In this document: positions 52,150-60,497 of the stretch, in pieces
Layout: the number at the start of each line of letters is the position of its first letter
How positions within the stretch are numbered: the stretch's first letter is position 1
NCBI GenBank assembly: GCA_001507425.1
Contig: LMAJ01000014.1
Coordinates: 1 to 64,000 of the forward strand
Direction: 5' to 3'
Length of the DNA: 64,000 nt
Origin: Flavobacteriaceae bacterium CRH
GTDB taxonomy: Bacteria; Bacteroidota; Bacteroidia; Flavobacteriales; Flavobacteriaceae
Translations under genes and position numbers: made by a program
Notes under the pieces: model-generated
What the model saw: the letters and a program-made list of their open reading frames with translations, nothing else
Databases searched by the model: none
What the model was told of the DNA's origin: nothing

Positions 52150-54018
52150 TTATTTAACAATCAACAAAGGTATCGAAATTTTATGTCTCAATTTATCTAC
52201 GGTTGTGCCAAATAAAATATCTTTTAAACCAGTGTGGCCGTGCGTTCCCATCACTAAAATGTCAAAATTTCCTGCATTGATGATCTTCGGAATCACGGTG
52301 TTAGGTTTTCCAAAGCCAAGTTCAGTTTCGATCCTGAACCCTTTCTGCGAAAGCATTTCTTTATATTCTAATAATAATTTTTCGTCTATTGTCGTTTCGT
52401 GATCGTCAACATGTTGTCCGTACATCAAAGCACCAACAGTTTCTACGATGTGAATTAAGGTGTATTGCGCATCGATTCCGCCAAGTTCGAAGGCATTGTT
52501 AAGTGCAGCTTCATCGGCTTTAGAAAAATCAACTGAAATCGCTATGTTTTTCTTGTTGTAGCTTTCTTTTGGTGCGTATTGCAATTTTAAATGATGAGGG
52601 GAATGATTCTCGATATTCGATTTTGCTCTGGCGATAAAAGGTTTCACAACGATGTAAAGCAACAAACCAAGAAATCCAAATGCAAGAGGAACAACTGTAA
52701 ACCAAAGGATTGTTGGATGACTTGAACTTTCTAACCAGGAAGTGATTTCATCATAAACCAATTTGGCATTAAGCGAAACAATGATCGATGCAATAATCCA
52801 GGCCGCAACCTGAGTCGTTTTTGAAATATGAAAACCTTTCATTTTGGTTTTGTCGCTCACAAAGTGAATTAACGGAATAATAGCAAAACCCAATTGCAGA
52901 CTCAAAATTACCTGACTTAGGATTAAAAGTTTTCCGGTTACGCTTTCTCCATAAATCAAAATCACAACAACGGCAGGAACAATGGCAATTAAGCGCGTTA
53001 TAATTCGGCGGACCCAAGGCTGAATTCTTAAATTCAAATAACCTTCCATTACGATTTGTCCGGCTAAAGTTCCGGTAACGGTAGAACTTTGTCCGGCCGC
53101 AATTAAGGCAACAGCAAATAATATCGGTGCCCATTTGGTTCCCAATAAAGGTTCTAAAAACTGATGCGCATCCTGAATTTCGGCAACTTCAAACATCCCG
53201 TTTCTGTAAAATGTGGCTGCGGCCAAAATCAAAATAGCGGCATTTACAAAAAAGGCTAAGTTTAAAGCGATTGTCGAATCGATAAAATTGTATTTCAAGG
53301 CTTGTTTGATTCCCGCAGGAGTTCTGTCGAATTTTCGGGTTTGAACCAAAGAAGAATGTAAATATAAGTTGTGCGGCATAACCGTTGCGCCAATAATTCC
53401 GATTGCGATGTATAATGCAGCAGAACTCGGAATTGACGGAACCAAGCCGTAAAGTACTTTATCCAGTTCCGGCTCCGCAAAAATCATCTCAAAAATGAAA
53501 GAAAATCCAATGATGGCGACTAAAACGATAATAAAAGCTTCCATTTTTCGGATGCCTTTGTTTATTAAAAACAAAAGAAGGAAAGTATCTAAAACGGTAA
53601 TCAAAACACCTTCGATTAACGGAATATCAAAAAGAAGATTAATTCCAATTGCCATTCCCAGAACTTCTGCTAGATCACAGGCCGCAATGGCAATTTCTGC
53701 CAGAAAGTATAAAATGTAATTGATGAATTTAGAATAGGTTTCTCTTGAAGCCTGAGCTAAATCACGTTGCGTAACGATTCCCAATCGCGCACTTAAACTC
53801 TGAAGCAACAAAGCCATTAAGTTGCTCATTAATAAAACCCAAAGCAAAGAATATCCAAACTGACTTCCTCCGGCAATATCTGTTGCCCAGTTTCCCGGAT
53901 CCATATATCCAACGCTAACTAAATATGCGGGTCCTAAAAAAGCTAATATTTTTCTAAATCCTGTTTTTTTATGCTCTGTAGCAACCGATTGGTTTACTTC
54001 GTCTAAAGATCTGGTCAT
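52150..54018 (-). CDS. Nramp divalent metal transporter fused to a C-terminal UspA domain
   Basis: The 622-residue protein has an Nramp/MntH transporter at about 1-455, with eleven or so helices, the metal-binding helix 1 motif DPGNWATD and helix 6 motif MPHNLYLHS, and the consensus transport loop AAGQSSTVTGTLAGQIVMEG. Plain MntH is about 400-450 residues. The extra C-terminus at about 485-622 is a universal stress protein domain (IAISVDFSKADEAALNNAFELG ... ILVMGTHGHTGLKDILFGTTVDKLRH) whose G-2x-G-9x-G(S/T)-type loop may bind ATP. It imports Mn2+ or Fe2+ with protons and is probably regulated by the DtxR-type gene next to it. Confidence 0.95.
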   Translation of the reverse strand: MTRSLDEVNQSVATEHKKTGFRKILAFLGPAYLVSVGYMDPGNWATDIAGGSQFGYSLLWVLLMSNLMALLLQSLSARLGIVTQRDLAQASRETYSKFINYILYFLAEIAIAACDLAEVLGMAIGINLLFDIPLIEGVLITVLDTFLLLFLINKGIRKMEAFIIVLVAIIGFSFIFEMIFAEPELDKVLYGLVPSIPSSAALYIAIGIIGATVMPHNLYLHSSLVQTRKFDRTPAGIKQALKYNFIDSTIALNLAFFVNAAILILAAATFYRNGMFEVAEIQDAHQFLEPLLGTKWAPILFAVALIAAGQSSTVTGTLAGQIVMEGYLNLRIQPWVRRIITRLIAIVPAVVVILIYGESVTGKLLILSQVILSLQLGFAIIPLIHFVSDKTKMKGFHISKTTQVAAWIIASIIVSLNAKLVYDEITSWLESSSHPTILWFTVVPLAFGFLGLLLYIVVKPFIARAKSNIENHSPHHLKLQYAPKESYNKKNIAISVDFSKADEAALNNAFELGGIDAQYTLIHIVETVGALMYGQHVDDHETTIDEKLLLEYKEMLSQKGFRIETELGFGKPNTVIPKIINAGNFDILVMGTHGHTGLKDILFGTTVDKLRHKISIPLLIVK

Positions 54019-54092
54019 TGTAAAAATGTTGTTTTAACAAATATATACAAAAATTATATTCGTTTAACAATTTTTTTAGGCAAGTCTAAATC

Positions 54093-54485
54093 TTAAATGT
54101 TTGAATTTAAACAATTCGGGCACAATCCTGATAGTGTAAAGTTTATTTCGCTGACTTTATAGTTGTGCGGAATAATATAACTCGGTTTTACATTTTCAAG
54201 GCAAGTTACTTCATGACAATTGTCGCAACTAAAATGAGCGTGATTATGAATGTGCACACGTTGGGCATGATGATGGCATTTTGCATACTTTACAGTTCCG
54301 TCAAGATTCACAACTTTATGAATTACATCGTCACTAACCAAGCGATCAAGGATTCTGTAAATCGTAACACGATCACACAAATCATTGGTTTGTTTTTGAA
54401 TTTCGGTATGAGACAAAGCGGTTTTAGATTGGGTCAAAATCTGTAAAACGGCCGTCTTTGCTGCTGTATTACGGGTTGTTTTCAT
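54093..54485 (-). CDS. Fur-family regulator, Zur-like
   Basis: The 130-residue protein has an N-terminal winged helix (AAKTAVLQILTQSKTALSHTEIQKQ, DRVTIYRILDRLVSDDVIHKV) and a C-terminal metal-binding domain with several His (KCHHHAQRVHIHNHAHF) and two CxxC pairs (FSCDNCHEVTCLENV and LCPNCLN) that form the structural zinc site. The start MKTTRNTAAKT at 54485 was chosen; the longer frame would read through the operator. It diverges from a MerC-like gene with two palindromes between, an arrangement of self-regulation. Whether it senses zinc, iron or peroxide cannot be decided from sequence alone. Confidence 0.9.
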   Translation of the reverse strand: MKTTRNTAAKTAVLQILTQSKTALSHTEIQKQTNDLCDRVTIYRILDRLVSDDVIHKVVNLDGTVKYAKCHHHAQRVHIHNHAHFSCDNCHEVTCLENVKPSYIIPHNYKVSEINFTLSGLCPNCLNSNI

Positions 54486-54509
54486 ATTATTTAAATTAAA
54501 AATATAATC

Positions 54510-54559
54510 GCAACAATGTTGCAATTGATAATTTCTTGTATATTTGCAACAAAATTGCA
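54510..54559. promoter_or_regulatory. Two Fur/Zur-like palindromes over the merC-like promoter
   Basis: Palindrome 1, GCAAC-AAT-GTTGC (54510-54522), covers the TTG (54519-54521) of a -33 element. Palindrome 2, TGCAA-CAAAA-TTGCA (54545-54559), overlaps the end of the -7 box TATATTTG (54539-54546), with a 17-bp spacer between -33 and -7. The layout is a classic repressor arrangement in the 93-bp gap between the divergent Fur-family and MerC-like genes. Confidence 0.7.
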
Positions 54560-54578
54560 TTAAACAAATGTACAAGAA

Positions 54579-54932
54579 ATGAAGAAATCTACCACATCTT
54601 TTTACGATATTTTAGGAATTTCAAGCGCGACCATTTGTTTGGTTCACTGTTTGATTTTTCCGCTTCTTACTGTTTTGCCATTGGGCATAAGTCACAATCC
54701 ATTTATCGATTTGCTGTTTGCAATAATCGGTTTATTGGCAATCCTCAAAATTATAAAAAAATCAAACCTTTTAATAGCGGCTACTTTGATTGTTTCAATG
54801 TCTTTAATTTGGATTAGCGTTTTAAGTGAAATTATTCTCGACATTCATCTCGATCTAATTTTCATTGGAGGCGTTGGAATGATAGTTGGGCATTTTCTGA
54901 ATTATAGATGGCATAAAAATACAAATCATTAA
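54579..54932 (+). CDS. MerC-domain membrane protein
   Basis: The 117-residue protein has four predicted helices. The first carries ISSATICLVHCLIFPLLTVLP, the C-x3-HC metal-binding motif of MerC-type proteins, and a conserved GHFLNYRWHK end. MerC proteins transport mercury and related metals, but in Bacteroidota they often lie next to Zur-like regulators without mer genes. Control by the adjacent palindromes suggests a role in zinc or similar metal handling; this is inference. Confidence 0.85.
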   Translation: MKKSTTSFYDILGISSATICLVHCLIFPLLTVLPLGISHNPFIDLLFAIIGLLAILKIIKKSNLLIAATLIVSMSLIWISVLSEIILDIHLDLIFIGGVGMIVGHFLNYRWHKNTNH

Positions 54933-54942
54933 ACACTTAATT

Positions 54943-55854
54943 ATGATACAACAAAAACATTTTGAAGTTATAATTGTTGGAGGAAGCTATAGCGGACTTT
55001 CTGCAGCAATGAGTTTAGGTCGTTCATTACGACAAGTTTTAGTGATCGATAGTGGTTTGCCCTGTAACAGACAAACACCGCATTCTCATAATTTTATTAC
55101 GCAAGATGGAGAAAAACCGAAAGTTATTTCTGCAAAAGCCAAACTACAGGTTGAATTTTATGATACAGTTCAATTTTATAATGGACTTGCAATAAGCGCA
55201 ATTAAAACTGAAAACGGATTTGAAATCAAAACCGAATCGGGTAAAGTTTTTACGTCAGGTAAAATTCTATTTGCAACCGGCGTTAAAGATCTGCTTCCGG
55301 AAATTAGTGGATTTGCTGATTGTTGGGGAATTTCAATCTTGCATTGCCCGTATTGCCATGGCTATGAAGTTAAAAAAGAGAAGACAGCCATTATTGCCAA
55401 TGGTGAAATGGGCTTTGAATATGCCAAATTAATTTCGAACTGGACTAAAGATTTACGATTGCTAACCAACGGAAAATCTACATTGACTTTAGAGCAAACC
55501 CAAATTCTGCTAAAACATAAAATAGAAATTATTGAAGATGAAATTGAAAGTGCTGAACACGAAAACGGAAATGTTCAGCAAATCATCTTTAAAAACAAGG
55601 AAAAAGTTGAGGTTAAGGCCATTTATTTCAGACCGCCTTTTGAACAACATTGCCCAATTCCAGAAACTTTAGGTTGTGAAGTAAACGAACAGGGCTTGCT
55701 CCAAGTAGATCCAATGCAAAAAACAAACATTGTCGGCGTTTATGCAAGTGGAGATTGCACAACTCAAATGCGATCTGTAGCAATTGCGGTTTCTACGGGA
55801 TCTTTCGCCGGGGCGGTAATTAATAAGGAACTTATTGATGAAGATTTTAATTGA
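54943..55854 (+). CDS. Thioredoxin-reductase-like FAD/NAD(P) oxidoreductase
   Basis: The 303-residue protein has an FAD-binding Rossmann motif IIVGGSYSGLSAAMSLGRS, redox-active CxxC (C135-PY-C138 in ILHCPYCHGYE), a second nucleotide-binding region, and the FAD-binding end GVYASGDCTTQMRSVAIAVSTGSFAG. TrxB-like but without the usual VCATCDG sequence. It lies 10 bp after the MerC-like gene, so it is probably in the same metal-regulated unit. Confidence 0.9.
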   Translation: MIQQKHFEVIIVGGSYSGLSAAMSLGRSLRQVLVIDSGLPCNRQTPHSHNFITQDGEKPKVISAKAKLQVEFYDTVQFYNGLAISAIKTENGFEIKTESGKVFTSGKILFATGVKDLLPEISGFADCWGISILHCPYCHGYEVKKEKTAIIANGEMGFEYAKLISNWTKDLRLLTNGKSTLTLEQTQILLKHKIEIIEDEIESAEHENGNVQQIIFKNKEKVEVKAIYFRPPFEQHCPIPETLGCEVNEQGLLQVDPMQKTNIVGVYASGDCTTQMRSVAIAVSTGSFAGAVINKELIDEDFN

Positions 55855-56094
55855 AAGTTTTACTTGGCTTTTTTTTTTAACACATAGAAACATAGTTATT
55901 GTAAATGTAAAGGCATTTCATTTGCATTAATTCACATAGAAGTATGTTTGAGAAAGTTTGCTTTCTTTCTTCTTCTTAAAAAAAGCAATTATAAAATTTA
56001 TGTTTTTATGTGTTTAAATTAAACTCAAAGTATTGAAATAAAACACTTTTAAAAGTTTTTAGCTTTAGAAACATTATTTGTAAAATTTAATTTT

Positions 56095-56107
56095 TAGATT
56101 TGTCTAA
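56095..56107 (+). promoter_or_regulatory. -7 box TAGATTTG with TTTAGA/TCTAAA palindrome before the TonB receptor
   Basis: TAGATTTG (56095-56102) fits TAnnTTTG, 21 bp before the ATG at 56124. It sits in the palindrome TTTAGA-TTTG-TCTAAA, a possible operator. The sequence ATTTGTCTAA recurs at the arsR-type gene's promoter (60448-60457). Confidence 0.4.
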
Positions 56108-56123
56108 ATTTAATTTTATAATA

Positions 56124-58385
56124 ATGAAAAACTCAATTTTAATATTGATTTTGTTTAGTTTACAAATTTCGTTTGCTCAGGAAACCAATTCAATTTCAGG
56201 TTTTGTTACTGGTGAAGGAAAGAAAATACAAGCTGCGAACGTTCATTTATTAGGTTCAACCCATAAAACGGTTACCGATAGTTTAGGTTATTATAGTTTA
56301 GAAAATGTTGCTGTTGGAAATTACACCATTCAGGTTTCTCAAATGGGTTTTCAGACTTTAAAGAAGAAAATTGAAGTTACAAAAGATTCCATTCAAACTT
56401 TCAATTTCGAAATAACCGATAATCAAAATCAGCTTAATGAAGTTGTGGTTTCCGGAACTTTAAAAGCAGTAAAACGTTTAGAAAGCGCCGTTCCCGTTGA
56501 GGTTTATTCGCCAACTTTCTTCAAAAAAAATCCAACAGCAAGTATTTATGATGCGCTTCAAAATATTAATGGCGTTCGGCCACAGCTCAATTGCGGTGTT
56601 TGCAACACGGGCGATATTCATATAAACGGTTTAGAAGGCCCTTACACTTTAGTTTTAATTGATGGAATGCCAATTGTGAGCAGTCTTTCCACCGTTTACG
56701 GTTTGTCCGGAATTCCAAATTCATTAGTCGAGCGAATCGAAATCGTAAAAGGTCCGGCTTCATCTCTTTACGGAAGTGAAGCCGTTGGAGGTTTAATCAA
56801 CATTATCACAAAAAATCCAACGAATGCTCCGGTTTTTTCTGCGGATTATTTTACGACTTCTTATTTTGAAAGTAATCTGGATTTGGGAATGAAATTCAAT
56901 GTTGGCAAAAAAGCAATTTCTCTTTTAGGCGTTAATTATTTCAATTATGATCAGGTTGTAGACAAAGACAAAGATAATTTTACCGATGTAACACTTTCGG
57001 AACGAATTTCGGTTTTTAATAAATGGAGTTTTCAACGAAATAATAATCGCCTGTTTACGATCGCAGCGCGTGGAATGTACGAAGATCGCTGGGGCGGAGA
57101 TGTGCGTTGGGAGAAAAAATACCGAGGCGGCGATGAAATTTACGGCGAAAGCATTTATACCAAAAGAGGAGAATTAATTGGAAGTTATCAATTGCCGTTT
57201 GAAGAAAAACTAATGCTTTCCTTTTCCGGAAATGTGCATTATCAGGACAGTCGTTACGGAACGACATCTTTTATCGCCAATCAAAAAATTGGTTTTCTGC
57301 AATTGACATGGGATAAAAAGATTGGCAGAAATGATTTTCTTGCCGGAATCGCCAACCGATATTCGTATTATGACGATAATACAACGGCCACAAAAGAAGC
57401 AGAAAGTACCTGGCTGCCGGGAATTTTTGTTCAGGACGAAATTACGCTTTCGCCAAAAAGCCAGGTTTTGTTGGGAGCACGATATGATCACAACTCCATT
57501 CACGGATCTATTTTCACGCCGAGATTTGCGTATCGCTTAAAGGCAAATGAAAATACCATCTTTAGATTGAACGCCGGAACCGGATTTAGGGTTGTGAATT
57601 TATTTACAGAAGATCACGCCGCGCTGACGGGTTCAAGAGATGTTGTGATTAAAAATGATTTGAAACCGGAGCAATCTATAAATGTGAATTTGAATTATAT
57701 TCAGAAGATAAACCTCAACAACGGCACTTTTATCGGAATTGAAACGACCGCTTTCTATACCAGATTTAGCAATAAAATTATTTCAGATTATGAAACTGAT
57801 CCCAACAAAATCATTTACGACAACATCAATGGATATGCCATAAGCCAGGGAATAAGTACAAATGTTGATTTGAATTTCACCAACGGATTAAAGTTTATTC
57901 TCGGCGCAACAGTTTTAGACAATAAGAATGTTGAAGACGGAATTTCAGAAAGACCTTTTCTAACCGAAAATTTCACCGGAACCTGGAGTATTTCGTATAA
58001 AATCGAACCGTGGGATTTACTTTTAGATTATACAGGAAATCTTTACAGTCCGATGAAATTGCCTTTGCTGAACGAAAACGATCCGAGAAGTCCGAAATCG
58101 CCTTGGTACAGTATTCAGAATATTCAATTTACCTATACGGGATGGAAGAATTTTGAAGTGTACGGCGGAATCAAAAATTTGCTGAACTTTACTCCAAAAC
58201 AAAATAATCCGTTTTTGATTTCGAGAACCAATGATCCTTTCGATAAAAATGTGCAATACGATTCAGCCGGAAAAGTAATGGTAACACCGGATAATCCATA
58301 CGGTTTGACTTTTGACACGACTTATGTGTATGGGCAAAACCAGACGATTCGTGGTTTTTTTGGATTGAGATATAATTTCAAATAA
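56124..58385 (+). CDS. TonB-dependent receptor with CxxC in the plug
   Basis: The 753-residue outer-membrane receptor has a signal peptide (MKNSILILILFSLQISFAQ), a carboxypeptidase-like beta-sandwich (about 22-100, SISGFVTGEGKKIQAANVHLLGS), a plug at about 105-230 (NEVVVSGTLKAVKRLESAVPVEV, IVKGPASSLYGSEAVGGLINIITKNP) and a 22-strand-type barrel ending in GLRYNFK. The plug contains C157-GV-C160 (QLNCGVCNTGDIHINGLEG), an unusual exposed CxxC that may bind or sense a soft metal. Its setting after a Zur-like/MerC unit and before a thioredoxin-like gene supports metal uptake. ATG 56124 was chosen over an in-frame TTG at 56100. Confidence 0.93.
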   Translation: MKNSILILILFSLQISFAQETNSISGFVTGEGKKIQAANVHLLGSTHKTVTDSLGYYSLENVAVGNYTIQVSQMGFQTLKKKIEVTKDSIQTFNFEITDNQNQLNEVVVSGTLKAVKRLESAVPVEVYSPTFFKKNPTASIYDALQNINGVRPQLNCGVCNTGDIHINGLEGPYTLVLIDGMPIVSSLSTVYGLSGIPNSLVERIEIVKGPASSLYGSEAVGGLINIITKNPTNAPVFSADYFTTSYFESNLDLGMKFNVGKKAISLLGVNYFNYDQVVDKDKDNFTDVTLSERISVFNKWSFQRNNNRLFTIAARGMYEDRWGGDVRWEKKYRGGDEIYGESIYTKRGELIGSYQLPFEEKLMLSFSGNVHYQDSRYGTTSFIANQKIGFLQLTWDKKIGRNDFLAGIANRYSYYDDNTTATKEAESTWLPGIFVQDEITLSPKSQVLLGARYDHNSIHGSIFTPRFAYRLKANENTIFRLNAGTGFRVVNLFTEDHAALTGSRDVVIKNDLKPEQSINVNLNYIQKINLNNGTFIGIETTAFYTRFSNKIISDYETDPNKIIYDNINGYAISQGISTNVDLNFTNGLKFILGATVLDNKNVEDGISERPFLTENFTGTWSISYKIEPWDLLLDYTGNLYSPMKLPLLNENDPRSPKSPWYSIQNIQFTYTGWKNFEVYGGIKNLLNFTPKQNNPFLISRTNDPFDKNVQYDSAGKVMVTPDNPYGLTFDTTYVYGQNQTIRGFFGLRYNFK

Positions 58386-58503
58386 AAATTATAAGCCACA
58401 GATTTCACAGATTTAATGGATTTTCTAGTTGGTAATGGCACATTGATTATTGATTAAACGAATTTTAATTGCCATAATGTTACAATTTAAATAATGCCAA
58501 TGA

Positions 58504-58608
58504 TTAAACTGGACTAAAGTCCAGCTCTACAAAATAGTACGTTCCGTTGGAACTTAAAGAGCCATAGGCTCGATTCATATTGTAGAGCTGGGCTTTAGTC
58601 CAGTTTAA
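58504..58608. repeat. 105-bp multi-hairpin inverted-repeat element
   Basis: Outer arms 58504-58532 and 58580-58608 are 29 nt long and complementary except one G-U-type mismatch. Inside are two short perfect hairpins, GTTCC-GTT-GGAAC (58541-58553) and GAGCC-ATA-GGCTC (58559-58571). The arm also has an internal GGACTAAAGTCC palindrome. The layout is a REP/BIME- or MITE-like mobile intergenic element. It lies in the 305-bp gap between the TonB receptor and thioredoxin-like genes; the rest of that gap has no gene that I can see. Confidence 0.8.
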
Positions 58609-58690
58609 CGATACGAAAAGAGATGTTTTTTTGTAATCATTTATATTATTATAACGAATCCTTTAAATCTGTGGCAAAAAAACAAAAACA

Positions 58691-59155
58691 ATGAAAAAGC
58701 TATTTCTAATATTCTTCTTCTTCGGAATAACTTCAACAGCATTCTGTCAACTAAAAAGCATATCTTTTGAAGAAGTAGATAGTTTGCAGCAAATTCAAAA
58801 ACGGAAAATCATTATTTTCATTCATACCGATTGGTGCCAGTTTTGTCAAAGAATGAAAAACACCACTTTTAAAAATCAGGAAATCATCGAAAAACTAAAT
58901 TCTGATTTTTATTTTATTGACTTGAATGCCGAGGAAAAACGAGATATTATGTTTAATAATCAAACTTTTAAATATAAACCTTCGGGAAATAATGTTGGTG
59001 TTCATGAACTGGCTTTGCAATTGGGGACTATGAATAATCAAATCGTATATCCCGTTTTATGTGTTTTGAATGAAAGAAATGAAATCGTTCTTCAATACAA
59101 TAGTTATCTCAGCGCAAAAGATTTTAAACTTCTTTTAGAAAAATTGAGAGAATAA
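58691..59155 (+). CDS. Thioredoxin-fold periplasmic protein (DUF255/SoxW-like)
   Basis: The 154-residue protein has a signal peptide (MKKLFLIFFFFGITSTAFCQ). The thioredoxin-like domain has the redox motif HTDWCQFCQRM and later YPVLCVLNERNEIVLQ with the cis-Pro site. It probably reduces or relays thiols in the periplasm; the WCQFC type is common in periplasmic reductants. It lies after the CxxC TonB receptor, with which it may functionally pair, and 18 bp before the lycopene cyclase family gene. Confidence 0.88.
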   Translation: MKKLFLIFFFFGITSTAFCQLKSISFEEVDSLQQIQKRKIIIFIHTDWCQFCQRMKNTTFKNQEIIEKLNSDFYFIDLNAEEKRDIMFNNQTFKYKPSGNNVGVHELALQLGTMNNQIVYPVLCVLNERNEIVLQYNSYLSAKDFKLLLEKLRE

Positions 59156-59173
59156 AATTCATTATTTTTGAGG

Positions 59174-60346
59174 ATGAATTCTTCGCAAATCAAACACTTC
59201 GATTATATATTTACAGGAACCGGATTGGCATCTTTGATGACGGTTTACAAAATGATTCTGTCTGGTAAATTTACAGACAAGTCGATTTTGCTTTTAGATC
59301 ATCATTCGAAAAAGATAAACGACAGAACCTGGTGTTTTTGGGAAAAAGAAGAATCAATCTGGAATTCGATTGTTTCTAAAAAATGGGATTCGGCTTTATT
59401 TGCCAATGAAAACTTTAAACGTGATTTAGCGTTGAAGCCTTATCAATACAATCAAATTGAGGGAATTGATTTTTATAATTTCGTTTTTAAAACACTTTCG
59501 GAAAATTCAAATGTTACTTTTCTAAATGAAAAAGTGACCGACATAAACGAACTAGAAACTCACGTTTTTGTTGGAACAGAAGAAAACAGATATACAGGAA
59601 ATTATTTATTTAATAGCATTTATACAAAGGCTTTCGCCGAAAGTCAAACCAAATATCCCGTTTTGCAACAACATTTTATAGGTTGGTTTGTAAAAAGTGA
59701 AACTGAAATCTTCAATTCGGAACAAGCTACTTTCATGGATTTTTCGGTAGAACAAAGAGGCAATACAAGGTTTATGTATGTTCTGCCAACGTCTAACACT
59801 GAAGCTTTGGTTGAATATACTTTGTTTTCAGAAAAACTGCTTGCAAAAGAAGAATACGAAAACGAGATTCAAAAATATTTAAGGAAACTCGGAATTCAGC
59901 ACTATGAAATTTTAGAAAAGGAGCAGGGAAGCATTCCGATGACGTGTTATCCTTTTTGGAAAAAGAACACCAAAAGAGTTTTAAATATAGGAACTGCCGG
60001 AGGTTGGACAAAAGCCAGCACTGGTTATACATTTAAAAATTCAGATAAAAAGTCTTCAGAACTGATTGATTTTCTTCAAAATAAAGAAACTTCGCAGGAA
60101 CTAAAAATGTCATCATTTCATAAAAAAAGCCGATTTTGGTTTTATGATTTACTGCTACTAAATATACTACATCGTCATAATGAATTGGGAAGTTCAATTT
60201 TTTCTTCAATGTTTAAAAAGGGAAATCCTTCTTTAATTTTTAAATTTTTAGATGAAGAAACGAGTTTGATTGAAGATCTTCAAGTAATTTTAAAATGCCC
60301 AAAATTGCCTTTTATAAAAGCCTTGTTTCGGGTAGTTTTTAAATAA
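59174..60346 (+). CDS. Lycopene cyclase family protein
   Basis: The 390-residue flavoprotein has an N-terminal dinucleotide-binding region FDYIFTGTGLASLMTVYKMI, the family motif INDRTWCFWEKEE, IPMTCYPFWKKNTKRVLNIGTAGGWTKASTGYTF, and a hydrophobic C-terminal part. CrtY-type enzymes cyclise lycopene to beta-carotene, a precursor of flavobacterial zeaxanthin. Here no other carotenoid genes are nearby, and the gene follows a thioredoxin-like gene by 18 bp. A divergent function cannot be excluded. ATG 59174 replaces a TTG two codons upstream. Confidence 0.85.
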   Translation: MNSSQIKHFDYIFTGTGLASLMTVYKMILSGKFTDKSILLLDHHSKKINDRTWCFWEKEESIWNSIVSKKWDSALFANENFKRDLALKPYQYNQIEGIDFYNFVFKTLSENSNVTFLNEKVTDINELETHVFVGTEENRYTGNYLFNSIYTKAFAESQTKYPVLQQHFIGWFVKSETEIFNSEQATFMDFSVEQRGNTRFMYVLPTSNTEALVEYTLFSEKLLAKEEYENEIQKYLRKLGIQHYEILEKEQGSIPMTCYPFWKKNTKRVLNIGTAGGWTKASTGYTFKNSDKKSSELIDFLQNKETSQELKMSSFHKKSRFWFYDLLLLNILHRHNELGSSIFSSMFKKGNPSLIFKFLDEETSLIEDLQVILKCPKLPFIKALFRVVFK

Positions 60347-60444
60347 AAATTTGTTAATTCAAGAGCCTTAATTGATATTTGAAAAGTTGTCTTATTCTTT
60401 TATTATAATAGCTTTTAAGGAGACAAGAAAAGTCTGCTACTATT

Positions 60445-60457
60445 TACATTTGTCTAA
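60445..60457 (+). promoter_or_regulatory. -7 box TACATTTG before the ArsR-type gene
   Basis: TACATTTG (60445-60452) fits TAnnTTTG and continues as TCTAA, sharing ATTTGTCTAA with the TonB receptor promoter at 56098-56107. The ATG is 45 bp downstream. Confidence 0.4.
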
Positions 60458-60497
60458 TATAATCGGCCATTGGCGATAATGATTAATTCGACAAATT

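Noticed and set aside
58504..58608. Cloverleaf-like fold considered as a tRNA
   Set aside because: Arms are 29 bp long, there is no T-loop or D-loop consensus and no CCA-type acceptor; it is a palindromic repeat.
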